Of a DNA stretch of 64,000 nt, positions 1 through 8,614 are shown one piece after another. The notes under the pieces were generated by a model, which had not been told where the DNA came from, did not search any database, and saw nothing but the letters and a program-made list of their open reading frames with translations. Source of the DNA: Alistipes sp. (GTDB lineage Bacteria > Bacteroidota > Bacteroidia > Bacteroidales > Rikenellaceae). The position numbers and the translations under genes are program-made. Numbering within the stretch: the first letter of the stretch is position 1; every line of letters starts with the position of its first letter. The stretch is taken from contig JALFNK010000013.1 of assembly GCA_022782405.1 (NCBI GenBank), positions 310,001 through 374,000 on the forward strand, given 5' to 3'.

Positions 1-958
1 TGGCGGGAATCCACAGCATGATCTTGCCGCCCTTGCCCACAAGCTGCAGACCTTCGGTCCAGCCGGAGATCACGCCATTGAGCGGGAACTCGGCGGGTTC
101 ATCCTTGTCATAATCCTCGGGGAACTGCTTTTTGAGCATCTCCTGCTGTGCCTTCGGGCGGTCGGCGAAGTGCGTGGCATCAAAGACCTTGCCCGTACGG
201 GTGCGGCCCGTGTAGTGCACCTTCACCTTATCGCGCTTGTCGGTAGCCTTCACCGACATGTCGCCGGCATCGATCACCTTGTAGAGCAGACCCGACTCGG
301 TCTTCTGAACACCCGACTTCTTCTCGATCTTGCTCAGCCACTCCGTCGAAGCCTTCTCGTTCTGCATGGGCAGCGTTACCATAAAGTAGTTCTGGAGGTA
401 ACGTCCGGCCTCCTCCTGCGTCATGCGGGCCTGGTTCTCAAAGACGTTCTGAATACCCTCGCCGATCCATACGATCTGAAGCGGCAGGTTGTTGTTGGCC
501 ATGGCGAAGCCGATGTCATTGCCGAGCGCATAGGAGATGCTGTCGCGCTCCTCCTCGGAAGAGAACATGGCAGGATCGGCCGCGGGATACTCCACTTTGG
601 TCGTATCGCCCGAGGCCAGACGGATGCTGTCGGCTTCGGCACGCTGCTTCATGATGGCCTGCATCCGCTCTCCGCGCTTGGACATGAAATAGTCGCGCAG
701 CAGATCGAGTGCCTTGTCGTGCGTCATCGGGGATTTGCCCATGGCGGTCTCTTCGAGGCCTTCGCGGATCCGGCTCGGATCGAGGGGAATATCCTTCATC
801 TGGAAATTGAGGCCATAGCCGATGTTGGCACCCACGGCGTATGACAGCGAATCGAATTTCGACAGGCTGCCCATCTGGACGCCATCCTGGTTACCGCCTC
901 CGCAGGAGACGAACGCTGCGGCACCTGCAAGCACCGCTGCAAAAAAGATTTTTTTCAT
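1..958 (-). CDS. FKBP-type peptidyl-prolyl isomerase lipoprotein (3' end outside window)
   Basis: Probable cell-envelope prolyl isomerase and chaperone. The protein opens with a signal peptide ending in an FVSC lipobox, so it should be a lipoprotein. Two FKBP_N-like dimerisation segments follow (around residues 32-90 and 130-190; both contain an SYA-G pattern), then an FKBP domain starting near residue 230 with the KVHYTGRTRTGKVFDAT core. About 319 codons are present; the reading frame runs off the left edge just after LWIPA, so only the end of the FKBP domain is missing. Repeating the N-terminal segment is unusual compared with classic FkpA/Mip. It has its own -7 box at 1022-1029, separate from the FKBP gene upstream. 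Confidence 0.93.
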   Translation of the reverse strand, partial: MKKIFFAAVLAGAAAFVSCGGGNQDGVQMGSLSKFDSLSYAVGANIGYGLNFQMKDIPLDPSRIREGLEETAMGKSPMTHDKALDLLRDYFMSKRGERMQAIMKQRAEADSIRLASGDTTKVEYPAADPAMFSSEEERDSISYALGNDIGFAMANNNLPLQIVWIGEGIQNVFENQARMTQEEAGRYLQNYFMVTLPMQNEKASTEWLSKIEKKSGVQKTESGLLYKVIDAGDMSVKATDKRDKVKVHYTGRTRTGKVFDATHFADRPKAQQEMLKKQFPEDYDKDEPAEFPLNGVISGWTEGLQLVGKGGKIMLWIPA

Positions 959-1021
959 GGTTTTGAGTTTATGCATTTAAATCTGTGTTCGGGTTGAAAT
1001 CTTCCGAAAGCTAAATTTATG

Positions 1022-1029
1022 CAAAGATA
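1022..1029 (-). promoter_or_regulatory. Bacteroidota -7 promoter element for the FKBP gene at 1-958
   Basis: On the minus strand this reads TATCTTTG, an exact match to TAnnTTTG. It lies 63 bases upstream of the ATG and just past the stop of the preceding gene. No clear TTTG -33 box was found at the usual spacing. Confidence 0.6.
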
Positions 1030-1054
1030 AGAAATATTCGCAATAATGCACTTT

Positions 1055-1771
1055 TTATCGGCGTAATTTATTACGCCGCGACCAGTCGGCATATTTGGCG
1101 ACATCGACCAGCTCGATTTCATAGCGGAGCGTCGCATTGGGACCGATTCCCAGCGCCTTGTCGCCTTCGGCCCCGTAAGCCGCAGCAGCAGGAATCCAGG
1201 CTTCGATGCGCCCGCCTTCGCCGATGAGTTTCACGCTTTCGCGAACCCCCCGGCGCAGATGGCCGAGCAGATCGCGCACCGTATCGCCGCGCTCATAGGA
1301 GGAGTAAAGCAACGTACCGTCCGTCGAACGGATCACATAGCGCAGGGCCACGCTGTCGCGTTCGGAAACGGGAATCCGCTCCTGATCGCCGATCTCGGTA
1401 ACCGTATAGGTAACGCCGGATCCCGTCCGGGCATACGAACGGTTCGACTTGGCGATATCGGCAAGGAACTGCTCCTCATAGGCCCGGGCCTTCTCGGGAA
1501 GCAGGTAATTGACATAGGTAAGGTAGAACGTACGCGCCTCCTCATCCGTAAAGCGGGTTTTGCCCCGGAAGACATCGCGGATTCCTTCGCAGAGGACTTC
1601 GACCCGGATCGTCGAGTCCATCCGCAACAGATTGCGGCCGACATTCATACCGATCACATAAGCCAGCGAATCGGTATCGCGGACGAGTTTCGCATTTCCG
1701 CCCGACTTTTTCGAGCAGGCTCCGACCGACAGCAACACCAGCAGCACCGGAGCAATCAGGATTTTCTTCAT
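1055..1771 (-). CDS. FKBP-type peptidyl-prolyl isomerase-like lipoprotein
   Basis: A 238-residue lipoprotein: a signal peptide with an SVGAC lipobox, an FKBP_N-like helical segment (about 35-115) and a C-terminal FKBP-like fold (about 130-235). The FKBP core is recognisable (ESVKLIGEGGRIEAWIPAAAAYG, then the closing strand YEIELVDV), but the usual VHYTG-like strand reads VALRYVIRS, so catalytic activity is uncertain and a chaperone role is possible. I use the internal ATG at 1771 rather than a longer upstream frame because the signal peptide begins there. It starts 2 bases after the nhaA stop, so it is probably translated from the arginase-nhaA transcript. Confidence 0.88.
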   Translation of the reverse strand: MKKILIAPVLLVLLSVGACSKKSGGNAKLVRDTDSLAYVIGMNVGRNLLRMDSTIRVEVLCEGIRDVFRGKTRFTDEEARTFYLTYVNYLLPEKARAYEEQFLADIAKSNRSYARTGSGVTYTVTEIGDQERIPVSERDSVALRYVIRSTDGTLLYSSYERGDTVRDLLGHLRRGVRESVKLIGEGGRIEAWIPAAAAYGAEGDKALGIGPNATLRYEIELVDVAKYADWSRRNKLRR

Positions 1772-1773
1772 TA

Positions 1774-3162
1774 CTATCTTATCGAGTTCTTTTTCTTTCC
1801 GAACAGGAGGATGAGCAGCGATCCGAGGAGCGCCGCGGCTGTCGAGCCCATCAGGATGGCGATCTTTCCGCGGTCGATGAGCGCCGCATCGGTAAAGGCC
1901 AGCGAATCGACGAACAGCGCCATCGTGAATCCGATACCGCCCAGGCAGGCCACGGCCAGAAGCATCCGCCACGAGGCACCCTCGGGCATCACGGCCAGTC
2001 CCGAACGTACGGCGATCCAACTGGCAAGGAATATTCCCAGAGGCTTTCCGACGAGCAGGCCGAAGCATACGCCCATTCCGACGGCACCCGTCTCGGCCGA
2101 AGGATGGAAAATATCGAAATAGGCGGCCGATTCGATCCCTACGCCGGCATTGGCCAGGGCGAAGATCGGCATAATGAGGAACGTAACATAGGGAGCCAGG
2201 GCGTGTTCCAGCCGATCGCTCATGCCGACCGATTCGGTGGCCAGCGCCCGGATTCTCCGCAGGCAGGCCCGCTGCTCCTCATCGGGAAAATCGGCACCCG
2301 CCGTAGCGATACCGTCGAAACACCCCTTGAGCGCACGCATTTTCTGCACGAAATACTCCCGGCTATAGCGGGGTTCCATGGGGATGAGCATGGCCATCGC
2401 CACGCCGGAGATCGTCGAATGCACTCCCGAATAATAGAATAGGCTCCACACCACGACAGCCGGCACCAGATAGAAAATCATCCGTTTTTCTCCGAGGCTT
2501 TTCATCGCATAGATGCCGACCATGATCAGCAGGGCGAGCATCAGGCATCCCAGATTCACCTCCCCGCCGTAGAACAGGGCGATCACCAGAATGGCCCCCA
2601 GGTCGTCGGCTACGGCCAGCGCCATCAGGAATATCTTGAGAGACACCGGGATGCGGTTTTCAAGCATCGACAGGATTCCGACTGCAAAGGCAATGTCCGT
2701 GGCCGTCGGGATTCCCCATCCCGCAGCAGCCGGCGTACCATGGTTGAAAAGCGTGAAGATCAGAGCCGGCGCGATCATTCCGCCCGCAGCGGCCACGACG
2801 GGCAGAATCGCCTGCCGCCAGGTGGAGAGGGCTCCGCGCACCACCTCGCGTTTGATTTCGAGCCCCACCGAGAAGAAAAAAACGACCATCAGACCGTCGT
2901 TGATGAACTTCTCGACGGTCATGCCGCGCGGGAAAACCCAGTCGATCGCCCCTCCCGGCGTATGGACCAGCAGCGAGAGATCCGTACCGAGCAGATAGTG
3001 GTAGTAGTGGGCCGTCGCGGGAAGATTGGCCAGGAACATGGCGATGACCACGCATGTGAGCAAGACCACGCCGCCGGCCCACGGGGCCCGCATGAAGGCT
3101 TCCATGCGCAACAGGGTTCTGTGCGTCAGGTTGATCCAACTATATTTCGATACCGAAAGCAT
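1774..3162 (-). CDS. nhaA: Na+/H+ antiporter NhaA
   Basis: Inner-membrane antiporter that exchanges Na+ (or Li+) for protons, for pH and sodium homeostasis. The family's key acidic residues are present: the TATDIAFAVG motif (D156) and the VADDLGAI motif (D186 and D187, the ion-binding pair). About twelve hydrophobic segments are visible. At 462 residues it is longer than the E. coli protein (about 390); the extra length includes a cytoplasmic loop near residues 270-310. It begins 3 bases after the stop of the arginase-family gene and is followed 2 bases later by the FKBP gene, so the three form one operon. M20 is an alternative start, but M1 keeps the N-terminal amphipathic helix. Confidence 0.96.
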   Translation of the reverse strand: MLSVSKYSWINLTHRTLLRMEAFMRAPWAGGVVLLTCVVIAMFLANLPATAHYYHYLLGTDLSLLVHTPGGAIDWVFPRGMTVEKFINDGLMVVFFFSVGLEIKREVVRGALSTWRQAILPVVAAAGGMIAPALIFTLFNHGTPAAAGWGIPTATDIAFAVGILSMLENRIPVSLKIFLMALAVADDLGAILVIALFYGGEVNLGCLMLALLIMVGIYAMKSLGEKRMIFYLVPAVVVWSLFYYSGVHSTISGVAMAMLIPMEPRYSREYFVQKMRALKGCFDGIATAGADFPDEEQRACLRRIRALATESVGMSDRLEHALAPYVTFLIMPIFALANAGVGIESAAYFDIFHPSAETGAVGMGVCFGLLVGKPLGIFLASWIAVRSGLAVMPEGASWRMLLAVACLGGIGFTMALFVDSLAFTDAALIDRGKIAILMGSTAAALLGSLLILLFGKKKNSIR

Positions 3163-3165
3163 CTG

Positions 3166-4224
3166 TTATTCCGGATTGTTTGAATGCGACGCGAGGGTCT
3201 GACCGCACAACTTCCACAACATCCGTGCCCCGGCGATGGCGTCGATCCGCTCCTCGGAAACGGGAGCGACCTCCACCAGGTCGAAGCCGATGATGCGGCG
3301 GCCCGAACGGGCGAGCACGACGAGCAGCCACACGGCCTCGTTGAAGGAGAGTCCTCCCGAAACGGGCGTTCCGGTGTGCGGGCAGTTTTCATACGTCAGC
3401 CCGTCGATATCGAAACTCACATAAACCTCTTCGGGGAGTTCATCGACGATCTTCCGGCAAAGGGCATCCCAGATCTCGCCGCGAAAACGCGCCTCGGCGA
3501 GTGCGAAGTCGTCGAACGAGGCGACGCGTTCCGAAGCATCGGCCAGCGCAGCCTCCCCTTCGCTGAAGTCGCGTACGCCGACCTGGACGATCCGCCCGAC
3601 CTGCGGCACGTCGCGCAGGACGTTGTACATGATCGAGGCGTGCGAGAACTCGAAGCCTTCGTAAGCCTCGCGCAGGTCGCGGTGGGCGTCGATATGCAGG
3701 ACGCCGAAACGTTCGTGGCGTGTACCGAGAGCCCGGATCAGCCCGTAGGGCGTCGAATGGTCCCCGCCGACGAGCCCCACCGTCTTCCCGGCGTCGAGCC
3801 AACGGGCCGCCTGCCGTTCGATGTTGGCGTTCATCGCCGCACACCCCTCGTTCACGCGGCGGAGCTTGCGCACGACATAGTCATCGTCGGGCGAACCGCC
3901 TCCTTCGAGATGGTCGATTACCCGCGCGGCATCGGCCCGCAGGCGCTGCGACTCCTCCTGGAGCGTATAGTCCACATCGGCCGTGGCGATTCCCCGGCGC
4001 CAAAGGCCGGGAGCCAGCGGATCGTGGAAATCGAGTTGCGTCGAGGCCTCGATGATCGCATCGGGGGCGTAGGCCGCACCGGCACCATAGGAGACCGTTA
4101 CGTCCCACGGAGCCGAGATGAGGACCAGTTCGGCCGTCTCGGGGTCGAACGGCATACCGAAATAGGCGCCGTTGGCCACGCCGACGCCGTCGGGATCGAA
4201 GGTTTTGTTTTCCATATCGCTCAT
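3166..4224 (-). CDS. Arginase/agmatinase-family ureohydrolase
   Basis: Member of the manganese-dependent ureohydrolase family (arginase, agmatinase, formimidoylglutamase). The metal-binding motifs are all visible: GGDHS near residue 155, IDAHRDL near 178, and SFDIDGL followed by GTPVSGG near 272. Within the family I cannot fix the substrate; agmatine and arginine are both plausible. The 352-residue length is slightly above average because of an N-terminal extension. First gene of an operon with nhaA. The -7 box lies only 7 bases upstream of the ATG at 4224, so either the mRNA is nearly leaderless or translation starts at M4 (4215). Confidence 0.9.
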   Translation of the reverse strand: MSDMENKTFDPDGVGVANGAYFGMPFDPETAELVLISAPWDVTVSYGAGAAYAPDAIIEASTQLDFHDPLAPGLWRRGIATADVDYTLQEESQRLRADAARVIDHLEGGGSPDDDYVVRKLRRVNEGCAAMNANIERQAARWLDAGKTVGLVGGDHSTPYGLIRALGTRHERFGVLHIDAHRDLREAYEGFEFSHASIMYNVLRDVPQVGRIVQVGVRDFSEGEAALADASERVASFDDFALAEARFRGEIWDALCRKIVDELPEEVYVSFDIDGLTYENCPHTGTPVSGGLSFNEAVWLLVVLARSGRRIIGFDLVEVAPVSEERIDAIAGARMLWKLCGQTLASHSNNPE

Positions 4225-4231
4225 TCAGGAG

Positions 4232-4239
4232 CAAAGATA
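4232..4239 (-). promoter_or_regulatory. -7 promoter element for the arginase-nhaA-FKBP operon
   Basis: Minus-strand TATCTTTG, an exact match to TAnnTTTG, 7 bases before the arginase ATG. The 267-base divergent region up to pdxB (4225-4491) also holds a GC-rich stretch with a 6-bp inverted repeat (CTCCCC/GGGGAG) at 4280-4294 and no gene that I can support. Confidence 0.6.
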
Positions 4240-4454
4240 CAAAAAATATGCAAAAACGCCCGCACCCGAACGGAAACCTCTCCCCGCCGGGGAGATGCAT
4301 CCGGCCGAGCGGGTCCGCCCAGGGCATGCGGACGCGGTGCTGGGCCGAAAGAGGGCCCGCGGATGCGGAGCGGAAAGACGGGACCGTCTCCGGCTGTCTT
4401 TTTCACCGGGGACTATCCGTTTCGAAACGGTGTACTCCATTTCCCATTTTTGCG

Positions 4455-4462
4455 TATCTTTG
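4455..4462 (+). promoter_or_regulatory. -7 promoter element for pdxB
   Basis: TATCTTTG, an exact match to TAnnTTTG, 29 bases before the pdxB ATG. Confidence 0.6.
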
Positions 4463-4491
4463 TCCCCCGGAGACAAAAAAGACACGAACGC

Positions 4492-5487
4492 ATGAAAATC
4501 ATCGCCGACAGCGCCATTCCCTTTCTGGAGGGCGTATTGGAGCCCTACGCCGAGGTGCGGTATCTCCCCGGCAGATCTATTGCGGCAGACGACGTACGCG
4601 ACGCCGACGCGCTCGTCATCCGCACCCGCACGCGGTGCGACGCCTCGCTGCTCGAAGGCTCCCGCGTACGGCTCATCGCCACGGCGACGATCGGGTTCGA
4701 CCATATCGACCTCGGCTGGTGCGCCGCCCGCGGCATCCGCGTCGCAACGGCAGCCGGCTGCAACGCCCGCGGCGTGCTGCAATGGATCGGTGCCGTACTC
4801 GTCCACCTCGCGCACACGCAGGGCTGGAGCCCCGCGGAACGGACGCTGGGCGTCGTGGGTGTCGGACATGTCGGATCGCTCGTGCGCCAATATGCCGAAG
4901 CGTGGGGTTTCCGCGTCCTGGCATGCGACCCCCCGCGCGAGGAGCGCGAACACTGCGGATTTCTGCCGCTCGAGCAGGTCGCCCGCGAAGCCGACCTGCT
5001 GACTTTCCATACGCCGCTCGACGCCTCGACCCGCCACATGGCCGACGCCGCGCTTTTCCGCACGATGAAACCCGGCGCCGTGGTGATCAACTCCTCACGC
5101 GGCGAGGTGGTCGATGGCGAGGCCCTTGCGGCAAGCGGCCTGCAATGGGTACTCGACGTGTGGGAACACGAACCGCAGCCGGACGCCCGTCTGCTCGACC
5201 GCGCGCTGCTCGCGACACCCCACATCGCCGGATACTCCCTGCAGGGCAAGGCCAACGCCACGGCCATGACGGTGGCGACATTGGGCCGCTTCTTCGCCCT
5301 GCCGCTCACGGGATGGTATCCGCCGCAGGTCGTCCCCGGCACGCCGCGCCCCATCTCGTGGGAAGAGCTCTGCCGGACGATCGGCGAAGCCTATGATATC
5401 GAGGCCGAAAGCCGCCGTCTGAAGGAGCACCCCGAAGATTTCGAGGTTCTGCGCGACCGATATGCCTATCGAAAGGAATATTTTTAG
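4492..5487 (+). CDS. pdxB: Erythronate-4-phosphate dehydrogenase PdxB
   Basis: Oxidises 4-phosphoerythronate in the DXP-dependent route to pyridoxal phosphate. The protein (331 residues) is a D-2-hydroxyacid dehydrogenase: split substrate domain, Rossmann motif GVVGVGHVGSL near residue 122, catalytic Arg in INSSRGEVVDG near 203 and catalytic His in TPHIAGYSLQGK near 245. The IATATIGFDHID and HIAGYSLQGK segments favour PdxB over phosphoglycerate dehydrogenase. It is shorter than the E. coli protein (378), mostly at the C-terminal dimerisation region. ATG at 4492 follows a -7 box. A longer upstream frame exists but lacks homology. pdxJ of the same pathway is at 62301. Confidence 0.93.
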   Translation: MKIIADSAIPFLEGVLEPYAEVRYLPGRSIAADDVRDADALVIRTRTRCDASLLEGSRVRLIATATIGFDHIDLGWCAARGIRVATAAGCNARGVLQWIGAVLVHLAHTQGWSPAERTLGVVGVGHVGSLVRQYAEAWGFRVLACDPPREEREHCGFLPLEQVAREADLLTFHTPLDASTRHMADAALFRTMKPGAVVINSSRGEVVDGEALAASGLQWVLDVWEHEPQPDARLLDRALLATPHIAGYSLQGKANATAMTVATLGRFFALPLTGWYPPQVVPGTPRPISWEELCRTIGEAYDIEAESRRLKEHPEDFEVLRDRYAYRKEYF

Positions 5488-5508
5488 CACAAATCCGTAC
5501 TTTTTTCG

Positions 5509-5516
5509 TACTTTTG
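5509..5516 (+). promoter_or_regulatory. -7 promoter element for pyrD
   Basis: TACTTTTG matches TAnnTTTG and lies 19 bases before the pyrD ATG. Confidence 0.5.
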
Positions 5517-5535
5517 CCCGATCTCTCACAAGAAA

Positions 5536-6738
5536 ATGTACCGGAAGTTCATAGAGCCCCTTCTGTTCTCGCTCCCCATCGAGCGGGCCCATCGTGTCGT
5601 ACTGCTGCTGCTGCGCGGCATTGGGCTGATTCCCGGAGGCCGCTGGCTGCTGCGCCGCTGCTACACCGTGCGCCATCCGGCTCTCGAACGCGAGGTTTTC
5701 GGCATCCGTTTCGCCAATCCCATAGGGCTGGCGGCGGGATTCGACCGCAACGGCGAGGCGCTTCCCGAATTCGGCGCCCTGGGATTCGGCTTCGTGGAGA
5801 TCGGCACCGTAACGCCGCGTCCCCAGGAGGGCAATCCGCGGCCGCGGGTGTTCCGTCTGACGAAAGACCGCGCCGTGGTCAATCGCATCGGCATCGCCAA
5901 CCGGGGTCTCGATGCCACGGTACACTATCTGCACCGCGGCCACAAGGGGGTCGTCCTCGGATGCAACATCGGCAAAAACACCGACACGCCCGCCGTACAG
6001 GCTCCTTCGGATTACCTCAAGCTTTTCCGCAGCCTGTACCAATATGCGGATTACTTCACCGTCAATGTAAGCTGCGACAACGCCTGCCACGACGCCAAAA
6101 CCTATACGAAAGAGCACCTGCTCGAAATTCTCAATCCGCTGTTCGACTTCCGCCGCGGACAAAGCGACTACCGCCCCGTCATGCTCAAGATATCGCCGGA
6201 CCTCTCCGACCGCGAAATCGACATCGTAACGGAGGTGCTGACCTCGTCGCCGCTCGACGGCATCGTCGCCACGAACGGCAGCCATGCCTGCCGCCGGGGT
6301 CTCCGGACCAGCCGCGAAAGCCTCGACAAGATCGGCAGCGGCCGTTTGAGCGGAGCTCCCCTGACACAACGCGCCATCGAGATCGTGCGGCGCATCCACA
6401 CCCTCTCGGGCGGGACCTACCCCATCATCGGATCGGGCGGCATCATGACCCCCGAAGATGCGCTGGCGATGCTCGAGGCCGGCGCAGACCTCGTACAGGT
6501 CTATACGGGATACATCTACAACGGCCCGGAATTCGTACGGTCGATCTGCAACGCCCTGATCGACGCCGAAAGCCGGAAAGCAAAACCGGCCGTACCTGCC
6601 GAAGAGGGCACCCGGGGAGAGAACGCTCCCGGAGCCGCTCCGGCATCCGCGGGGAGTGCACGGAACGAGGACCCGACACAAACCGCAGATACGACGCAGG
6701 CCGCATCCTCCGAGAAGGATCCCGCATCGACGAAATGA
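5536..6738 (+). CDS. pyrD: Dihydroorotate dehydrogenase, class 2 type (PyrD)
   Basis: FMN enzyme of pyrimidine synthesis that oxidises dihydroorotate to orotate. An N-terminal helical segment (1-45) and the NPIGLAAGFDRNGE motif place it in the membrane-associated, quinone-linked class 2. FMN-binding features include IGSGGIMTPEDA and a following GADLVQVYT. At the catalytic-base position the motif reads NVSCDN: a Cys sits where class 2 enzymes such as E. coli PyrD have Ser, a feature associated with class 1. The last 55 residues (from about 345) are a low-complexity Ala/Pro/Thr/Glu tail with no counterpart in typical PyrD. ATG at 5536 fits the -7 box. Confidence 0.92.
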   Translation: MYRKFIEPLLFSLPIERAHRVVLLLLRGIGLIPGGRWLLRRCYTVRHPALEREVFGIRFANPIGLAAGFDRNGEALPEFGALGFGFVEIGTVTPRPQEGNPRPRVFRLTKDRAVVNRIGIANRGLDATVHYLHRGHKGVVLGCNIGKNTDTPAVQAPSDYLKLFRSLYQYADYFTVNVSCDNACHDAKTYTKEHLLEILNPLFDFRRGQSDYRPVMLKISPDLSDREIDIVTEVLTSSPLDGIVATNGSHACRRGLRTSRESLDKIGSGRLSGAPLTQRAIEIVRRIHTLSGGTYPIIGSGGIMTPEDALAMLEAGADLVQVYTGYIYNGPEFVRSICNALIDAESRKAKPAVPAEEGTRGENAPGAAPASAGSARNEDPTQTADTTQAASSEKDPASTK

Positions 6739-6774
6739 TCCGCGGGCCTTGCGCCCGTCATCATATCCACGAAC

Positions 6775-8019
6775 ATGAAAGCAACCATTCTTACGATCGG
6801 CGACGAGATCCTGATCGGCCAGATCGTGGATACGAACTCCGTATCCATCGCCAAACACCTCAACTCGGCGGGCATCGTCGTCCGCGAAAAGATCTCCATC
6901 GGCGACGACCGCACGCAGATCCTCGACACCGTTGCGCGGGCGCTCCGCGACTCGGAAGTTACCGTCATTACCGGGGGGCTCGGTCCCACGAAGGACGACA
7001 TCACGAAGAAGACGCTCGCGGAGCTCTTCCACAGCGGCATGCACTGCGACGAACGCGTCGCCGCCCATGTCGAGCGGATGCTCACGGCACGCGGCATCGA
7101 CTACAACGAGCTGAACCGCTCACAGGCCCTCGTTCCCGACGCCTGCACGGTGCTCTTCAATGCCCACGGCACGGCCCCCGGCATGTGGTTCGAGCGCGAC
7201 GGGCACGTCGTCGTCTCGCTGCCGGGCGTTCCCTACGAAATGGAACACCTGATGCAGGACGAGGTGATGCCGCGGCTGAAGGCCCGCTTCGCCCTGCGGC
7301 AGATCGTCCACCGGACGCTGATTACGGCCGGACTTCCCGAGTCGATGCTCGCCAAGCGGATCGAGGCGTGGGAGAATGCCCTGCCGCCCTACCTGAAGCT
7401 GGCCTACCTGCCCAATCCGGGCGCCGTACGGCTGCGCCTGTCGGCCTATGAGGTCGAGGGCGAGAGCGTCGCCCGCGAGATCGAGCGGCAGTTCGAGGCG
7501 CTGCGCCGCCTGATCCCCCACAACGTCATCGGATACGAGACGGCTTCGATGCAGGAGCTCGTGCACCGCATCCTCACCGAACGCGGCAAGACCCTCGCCA
7601 CAGCCGAAAGCTGCACGGGCGGTACGATCGCCGCACGTTTCACGGCCATGCCCGGGGCATCGGTCTATTTCCGCTGCGGCGTGGTCTCGTACAGCAACGA
7701 GTCGAAGGCGGCCCTGCTGGGTGTCGATCCTGCGACGATCGCCCGCGTGGGCGCCGTCAGCGAGGAGGTGGCCCGCCAGATGGCCGAAGGCGCACGGCGC
7801 GTGGCCGGAGCCGACTATGCCATTGCCACGACCGGCATCGCCGGCCCCACGGGAGGCTCGGCCGAAAAGCCCGTCGGCACGGTATGGATCGCCGTGGCGA
7901 CGCCCGAAGGAACCACGGCCGTATGCAAACAGTGCGGTACGGACCGGGGTCAGATCATCGACCGCGCCTCGGCCTTTGCCATCGCCCTGCTCCGCGACGC
8001 GCTGGAGCAGGAGCGGTAA
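6775..8019 (+). CDS. cinA: CinA-family nicotinamide-nucleotide amidohydrolase
   Basis: Two-domain CinA protein (414 residues). The N-terminal half (about 1-170) is the COG1058 MoCF-like domain with GDEILIGQIVDTNS and GGLGPTKDD. The C-terminal half (about 258-410) is the PncC amidohydrolase domain with AESCTGG and TTGIAGPTGG. Known members remove the amide from NMN in pyridine nucleotide recycling and can carry ADP-ribose pyrophosphatase activity. It lies 36 bases after pyrD and may share its transcript. Confidence 0.95.
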   Translation: MKATILTIGDEILIGQIVDTNSVSIAKHLNSAGIVVREKISIGDDRTQILDTVARALRDSEVTVITGGLGPTKDDITKKTLAELFHSGMHCDERVAAHVERMLTARGIDYNELNRSQALVPDACTVLFNAHGTAPGMWFERDGHVVVSLPGVPYEMEHLMQDEVMPRLKARFALRQIVHRTLITAGLPESMLAKRIEAWENALPPYLKLAYLPNPGAVRLRLSAYEVEGESVAREIERQFEALRRLIPHNVIGYETASMQELVHRILTERGKTLATAESCTGGTIAARFTAMPGASVYFRCGVVSYSNESKAALLGVDPATIARVGAVSEEVARQMAEGARRVAGADYAIATTGIAGPTGGSAEKPVGTVWIAVATPEGTTAVCKQCGTDRGQIIDRASAFAIALLRDALEQER

Positions 8020-8025
8020 TCCGTC

Positions 8026-8077
8026 GGGGCCGCCGCACCCGGGCAGTCCGACAGAGGGTGCGGCATGAAGCGGCCCC
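8026..8077 (+). other. GC-rich hairpin after cinA
   Basis: Nested inverted repeats: GGGGCCG at 8026 with CGGCCCC at 8071-8077, enclosing CCGCACCC (8033-8040) with GGGTGCGG (8056-8063). It is followed by an A-run, not a T-run, so it is not a standard intrinsic terminator. It could stall polymerase or stabilise the cinA 3' end before the rpmB promoter. Confidence 0.5.
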
Positions 8078-8099
8078 GGGTAAAAAAAGAACGGCAGTT

Positions 8100-8130
8100 T
8101 TTGCTATTTGCCGAAAAGGTTGTATATTTG
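8100..8130 (+). promoter_or_regulatory. Promoter of the rpmB-rpmG operon
   Basis: TTTG at 8100-8103, a 19-base spacer, then TATATTTG at 8123-8130. This matches the Bacteroidota consensus for both the -33 and -7 boxes. The start codon is 41 bases downstream. Confidence 0.75.
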
Positions 8131-8171
8131 CACTCCCTTAAAAGGGTTTACACCAAAACAATTACACGAAA

Positions 8172-8405
8172 ATGAAAATTTGCGAAATCACAGGCAAGGT
8201 GGCGATCGTGGGAAACAACGTTTCGCACTCGCACCACAAGACCAAGCGCAAATTCAGTCCCAATCTGAAAACCAAGCGTTTCTGGTCTGAACAGGAGGGT
8301 CGCTGGATTACCCTGAAGGTATCGGCCTCCGGCATGAAAACTATCAACAAGAAGGGTCTCGCAGTCGCTCTGCGCGAAGCTGCCGCGCCCAAAAGCGTGT
8401 ACTAA
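8172..8405 (+). CDS. rpmB: 50S ribosomal protein bL28
   Basis: Large-subunit ribosomal protein of 77 residues. MKICEITGK at the N-terminus, the basic SHHKTKRKF segment and the central RFWSEQEGRWITLKVS strand region are typical of bL28. First gene of a three-gene ribosomal operon with rpmG (13 bases downstream) and a DUF4295 gene. Confidence 0.97.
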   Translation: MKICEITGKVAIVGNNVSHSHHKTKRKFSPNLKTKRFWSEQEGRWITLKVSASGMKTINKKGLAVALREAAAPKSVY

Positions 8406-8418
8406 AAACAAGTAACAA

Positions 8419-8601
8419 ATGGCAAAGAAAGGCAACAGAGTTCAGGTCATCCTCGAGTGCACCGAACAGAAAGAGAGCGGCGTTGCGGGAATGTCCCGTT
8501 ACATCACGACCAAGAACAAGAAGAACACGCCCGACCGTCTGGAGCGCAAGAAGTACAATCCCTTCCTCAAGCGGGTTACCGTTCACCGTGAAATCAAATA
8601 G
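8419..8601 (+). CDS. rpmG: 50S ribosomal protein bL33
   Basis: 60-residue large-subunit protein. The order [31 protein letters not shown] and a basic end is typical of bL33. Only one Cys is present, so this is the zinc-independent (C-) form without paired CxxC knuckles. Confidence 0.97.
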   Translation: MAKKGNRVQVILECTEQKESGVAGMSRYITTKNKKNTPDRLERKKYNPFLKRVTVHREIK

Positions 8602-8614
8602 TTAGAGAAGCACT

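Noticed and set aside
4280..4294. CTCCCC/GGGGAG inverted repeat as a terminator between arginase and pdxB
   Set aside because: The two genes diverge, so no terminator is expected, and there is no T-run on either side.
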